A stretch of DNA of 64,000 nt from Rs1 sp029027825 (GTDB lineage Bacteria; Pseudomonadota; Gammaproteobacteria; Pseudomonadales; Balneatricaceae): NCBI GenBank assembly GCA_029027825.1, contig CP093399.1:2976001-3040000 (forward strand), read 5' to 3'. Below, in pieces: positions 61,900 through 64,000 of the stretch. Every line of letters begins with the position of its first letter. Positions within the stretch are counted from its first letter, which is position 1. Below the pieces are notes generated by a model, which was given only the letters and a program-made list of their open reading frames with translations, searched no databases and had not been told where the DNA came from. Position numbers and translations under genes: made by a program.

Positions 61900-62508
61900 T
61901 TACAGCGATGGGTTTAATCCCTGATGTAAATCGCAAAGAGTTGGGTAGTGATAATCGGTTAACTCAGGCCAGCGCCGCGGGTCTTCATTGACATGCACTG
62001 TTGCTGTACCTGCAGCTCTACCGACTTCTAAGTCAAATTTAAAATCGCCGACCATCACCGCATCTTTAACCGTCATTTGCCAATCGCCAAGCAATCTCAG
62101 CAACCCTTGCGGATTGGGTTTATGCGGCGCATCATCGCGACCAATAATTGCCTGATCAGCAAAATATTGTGCGATGCCGATCGCCTCAAGAGACAACACT
62201 GCCATCTCTTTAGTATTACGGGTAAAAATACCCAACTTGCATTTATTATCGGCTAAATATTTAAGCAGTTCTTTGACACCTAATGCGGGGGCTGCTTTAG
62301 CGGCATAAAAGGCCTCGAGCCTATCTAACTTAACGGTCAACTCTTTTCTTAACTCTACTTGGGTGGCAGCTAAAGTGTCCAATATATCAGCATCTGCCGC
62401 CATCCCTAACTCTCTTCTCATATGCGCAAAATCATGCACTGGGATAGTCAAGGTTCCATCAAGATCAAAGATCCACGCCGTTTTATTGCTCAGTTTATGC
62501 ATAACCAT
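61900..62508 (-). CDS. HAD-superfamily phosphatase (phosphoglycolate phosphatase-like)
   Basis: The product is a HAD hydrolase of about 202 residues with motif I WIFDLDGTLT, motif II ILIFTRN in the form KLGIFTRNTKEM, the Lys of motif III in DAPHKPNPQGLLRLL and motif IV MVGDFKFDLEVGRAAG. The cap is a short helical insertion. The start is taken at MVMHKLSN. The 24-codon extension to 62580 is encoded by a repeat remnant (62539-62578) and is unlikely to be translated. The substrate is unknown. Confidence 0.88.
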   Translation of the reverse strand: MVMHKLSNKTAWIFDLDGTLTIPVHDFAHMRRELGMAADADILDTLAATQVELRKELTVKLDRLEAFYAAKAAPALGVKELLKYLADNKCKLGIFTRNTKEMAVLSLEAIGIAQYFADQAIIGRDDAPHKPNPQGLLRLLGDWQMTVKDAVMVGDFKFDLEVGRAAGTATVHVNEDPRRWPELTDYHYPTLCDLHQGLNPSL

Positions 62509-62538
62509 CAACCATTGTGTTTGTAACCTCTTTATAAA

Positions 62539-62578
62539 GACCTCAGCATAATTACTGCGCTCGCAACGTTTCGCAGTC
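62539..62578. repeat. remnant of the 139-bp MITE family
   Basis: GACCTCAGCATAATTACTGC and CGCTCGCAACGTT match the two ends of the element at 48936 joined together with the middle deleted. It lies just upstream of the HAD gene. Confidence 0.65.
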
Positions 62579-62596
62579 ATTGATTCAGCACTATGC

Positions 62597-63391
62597 TTAA
62601 GACTTATTGATTAAAGCTAGAATTTCATTTAGCTTGGCCGCTAGCATTTCGAAATGATCGGCATGCATTTCTGCACTGACATCTTCCACCAGTACCCGCT
62701 CTAAATTAATTAAACTTAACTGATTATCTTTAACGCTGTCTAACAGCAGCCTAGAGCGCTTTTTATTACTGTCCGTCAATTGACCAATTCGGGAGAACGC
62801 ACTGTTTAGCTGTTGCTCAAATTGAGCCATACTGACACTGACTTTCAGCAAATCATCATCCAGTACCGAATTTATTTGCGCGACTTGATTTCCCAGCTGC
62901 CCCGCCACTTTCTGAAAGCGATCAAAAAATAACGCCGATTCAGCATCGAGAAATATATTGAGTAGTTCAGTGGGGTAGAGTGCGCGATTGCGACCATTGG
63001 CCCTGATGCTGTACTCGCCACGGGAATTACAAAATGGCCGGTTTTGCTGGGCGGGAATTTCAATTCGCAGTATTGGTTTTGCCCTTAGATTTTCAACGTA
63101 TACTTCTACGTTAATGCTGGGAGTGCACTCTAAGGCTTTATTTACTAGTGACAATCGAGCTTTATCGTCAACACAACAACCGACTACTTGTCCACGTTGT
63201 AGACCGGCATCCGTGGTATATTCATCGACACCTATCAGTAAAGTTCCACCGTCCTGCGCATTGGCAAAGGCTACAAAATCACTACTTTTCACCCCGCCAG
63301 CTTCGCGTTTAAAATCTAGAGTTAGATTTTCAGTGGCATTGAGCATTTTTCGGGTTCGGTTAGTCAATCCTTGGAATTCTGTTTTTGCCAT
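62597..63391 (-). CDS. AlbA_2 (Schlafen-type) ATP/nucleic-acid-binding protein
   Basis: This 264-residue protein has an N-terminal AlbA_2 domain, as in bacterial Schlafen-like proteins: LDFKREAGGVKSSDFVAFAN, DGGTLLIGVDE, ILRIEIPAQQNRPFCNSRGE and YSIRANGRNRALYPTE. The C-terminal 120 residues are mostly helical and may form a coiled coil. Proteins with this domain bind ATP or nucleic acids and include transcription factors and defence components. The function of this one is not known, and no partner lies next to it within the window. Confidence 0.8.
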   Translation of the reverse strand: MAKTEFQGLTNRTRKMLNATENLTLDFKREAGGVKSSDFVAFANAQDGGTLLIGVDEYTTDAGLQRGQVVGCCVDDKARLSLVNKALECTPSINVEVYVENLRAKPILRIEIPAQQNRPFCNSRGEYSIRANGRNRALYPTELLNIFLDAESALFFDRFQKVAGQLGNQVAQINSVLDDDLLKVSVSMAQFEQQLNSAFSRIGQLTDSNKKRSRLLLDSVKDNQLSLINLERVLVEDVSAEMHADHFEMLAAKLNEILALINKS

Positions 63392-63428
63392 AATCCATAA
63401 CTGCTTTTAATTGAAGAGCAATAGCTTA

Positions 63429-63763
63429 CCTGATTAGCCCTGTGTCTCCGCCACATTAGCCAAAAGCAAAAGATGCTTTTAATCCCTTCTCTGTGTCCTC
63501 TGTGGAAAAACCAATCCTTTAAAGATTTTTTCACCACACAGGACACAGAGGCGCTGCGCTGCACAGAGGAAAAACAAAACACTACCTGATTAGCCTTGTG
63601 TATTCACAGACTGGTCTAAAGTAAAAATAATTTACAAATGAATAACTTGGCTATAATCTAAACCATTATTAAATGGTAAGAATCTATTACAACTTCACTT
63701 AACTGGAATTAATAACTTTGTTAGATAGCTATCAAGTCAAACCGAGTATGATGGTCTATCAGG
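63429..63763 (+). repeat. 335-bp repeat element, second copy
   Basis: This is the inverted copy of 23749-24076. Ends are CCTGATT and ATCAGG. It includes GAGGACACAGAG-type motifs in both orientations, GCGCTGCGCTGCACAG, AAACCATTATTAAATGG and ACCGAGTATGATGGTC. It lies upstream of the AlbA_2 gene, starting 37 bases before its ATG. Confidence 0.85.
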
Positions 63764-63835
63764 ATAGCTTATGCTAAGAGTCACTGATTCAGCTACCCGC
63801 AAACGATGTTGTATATCTATCAATAGCCTTTTTGC

Positions 63836-64000
63836 TTAACTATATTCTGCATCATCAAAAGGATTCAATGGGTTTTCTAACATTGCATCTTCGCGCTGAT
63901 ATAAAATTCTTCCTTCAAATTTTAAATCTTTGGTCGCAAACCATCGCTCTGAACTTTCACGACTTTCCTCGGCACTGCTCTTGTCGGCCCATGCACGGAT
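63836..64000 (-). CDS. C-terminal end of an unknown protein (partial)
   Basis: The frame enters from the right edge of the window and ends with TAA at 63836-63838. The visible 54 residues are polar and acidic (DKSSAEESRESSERWFATKD, then LENPLNPFDDAEYS). No family was recognised. The uninterrupted frame and composition suggest a real gene. Confidence 0.55.
   Translation of the reverse strand: MRAWADKSSAEESRESSERWFATKDLKFEGRILYQREDAMLENPLNPFDDAEYS

Noticed and set aside
62509..62580. N-terminal extension of the HAD phosphatase
   Set aside because: It is encoded largely by a MITE remnant and precedes the family start, so it is not part of the protein.

Overview
The window looks like chromosome from a marine, moderately AT-rich gammaproteobacterium on the Pseudomonas/Oceanospirillum side of the class. 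This is inferred from a pseudomonad-style arginine succinyltransferase operon (two acyltransferase subunits and an AraC-type ArgR regulator), a GspK-type kinase, MoaA/Dtd/DusA proteins of gammaproteobacterial type, and many short mobile repeats. No rRNA or tRNA gene, phage, plasmid or CRISPR array was seen.

Layout. 0-2.6 kb: inorganic pyrophosphatase, a periplasmic solute-binding protein and an EamA-type exporter. 2.8-12 kb: one giant minus-strand surface or secreted protein (about 3064 codons) built around four near-identical 541-residue repeats, with C-terminal calcium-binding motifs. It is split by one in-frame stop that lies in a tight cluster of transversions. 12.7-23.6 kb: a DoxX/ECF sigma/putative anti-sigma group, small exporters and acetyltransferases, PaiB and a divergent MocR regulator, alanine dehydrogenase and a VOC protein. 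24-28.3 kb: two tandem GGDEF-EAL paralogues, the second frameshifted in an A9 run. 28.8-33.6 kb: Dtd, MoaA with a coupled unknown gene, a YaiI-type protein, a sugar O-acetyltransferase and a second solute-binding protein.

33.9-43.2 kb is a sugar-acid and amino-sugar cluster. It holds an IclR repressor with a palindromic site in front of a dehydratase (broken by TGA), an SDR sugar dehydrogenase, DgoK, DgoA and an SMP-30 lactonase, which together make a De Ley-Doudoroff galactose route. NagB, a BadF-type amino-sugar kinase and NagA follow. 43-48.5 kb holds OsmC, acetyltransferases, a retropepsin-like protease, and a TetR/hydrolase operon behind a long inverted repeat. 48.5-49.9 kb is a graveyard of two group II intron remnants with a MITE between them. 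50-52 kb: DusA and transaldolase. 52.2-61.8 kb: arginine catabolism, argR<->astC-M20 hydrolase-aruF-aruG-astD-astB, with no recognisable astE; the M20 hydrolase is a candidate desuccinylase. The end carries a HAD phosphatase, an AlbA_2 (Schlafen-type) protein and a partial gene.

A recurring theme is a 162-bp palindromic-ended repeat family (four full copies plus degenerate, long and deleted forms). It sits at gene edges, supplies stop codons, and lies directly upstream of several start codons. A second, 328-335-bp repeat occurs twice in opposite orientation 40 kb apart. Three lesions in otherwise good genes are substitutions to A or T (a stop in the giant gene, TGA in the dehydratase, a possible lost ATG in paiB). 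They could be real decay or consensus error.
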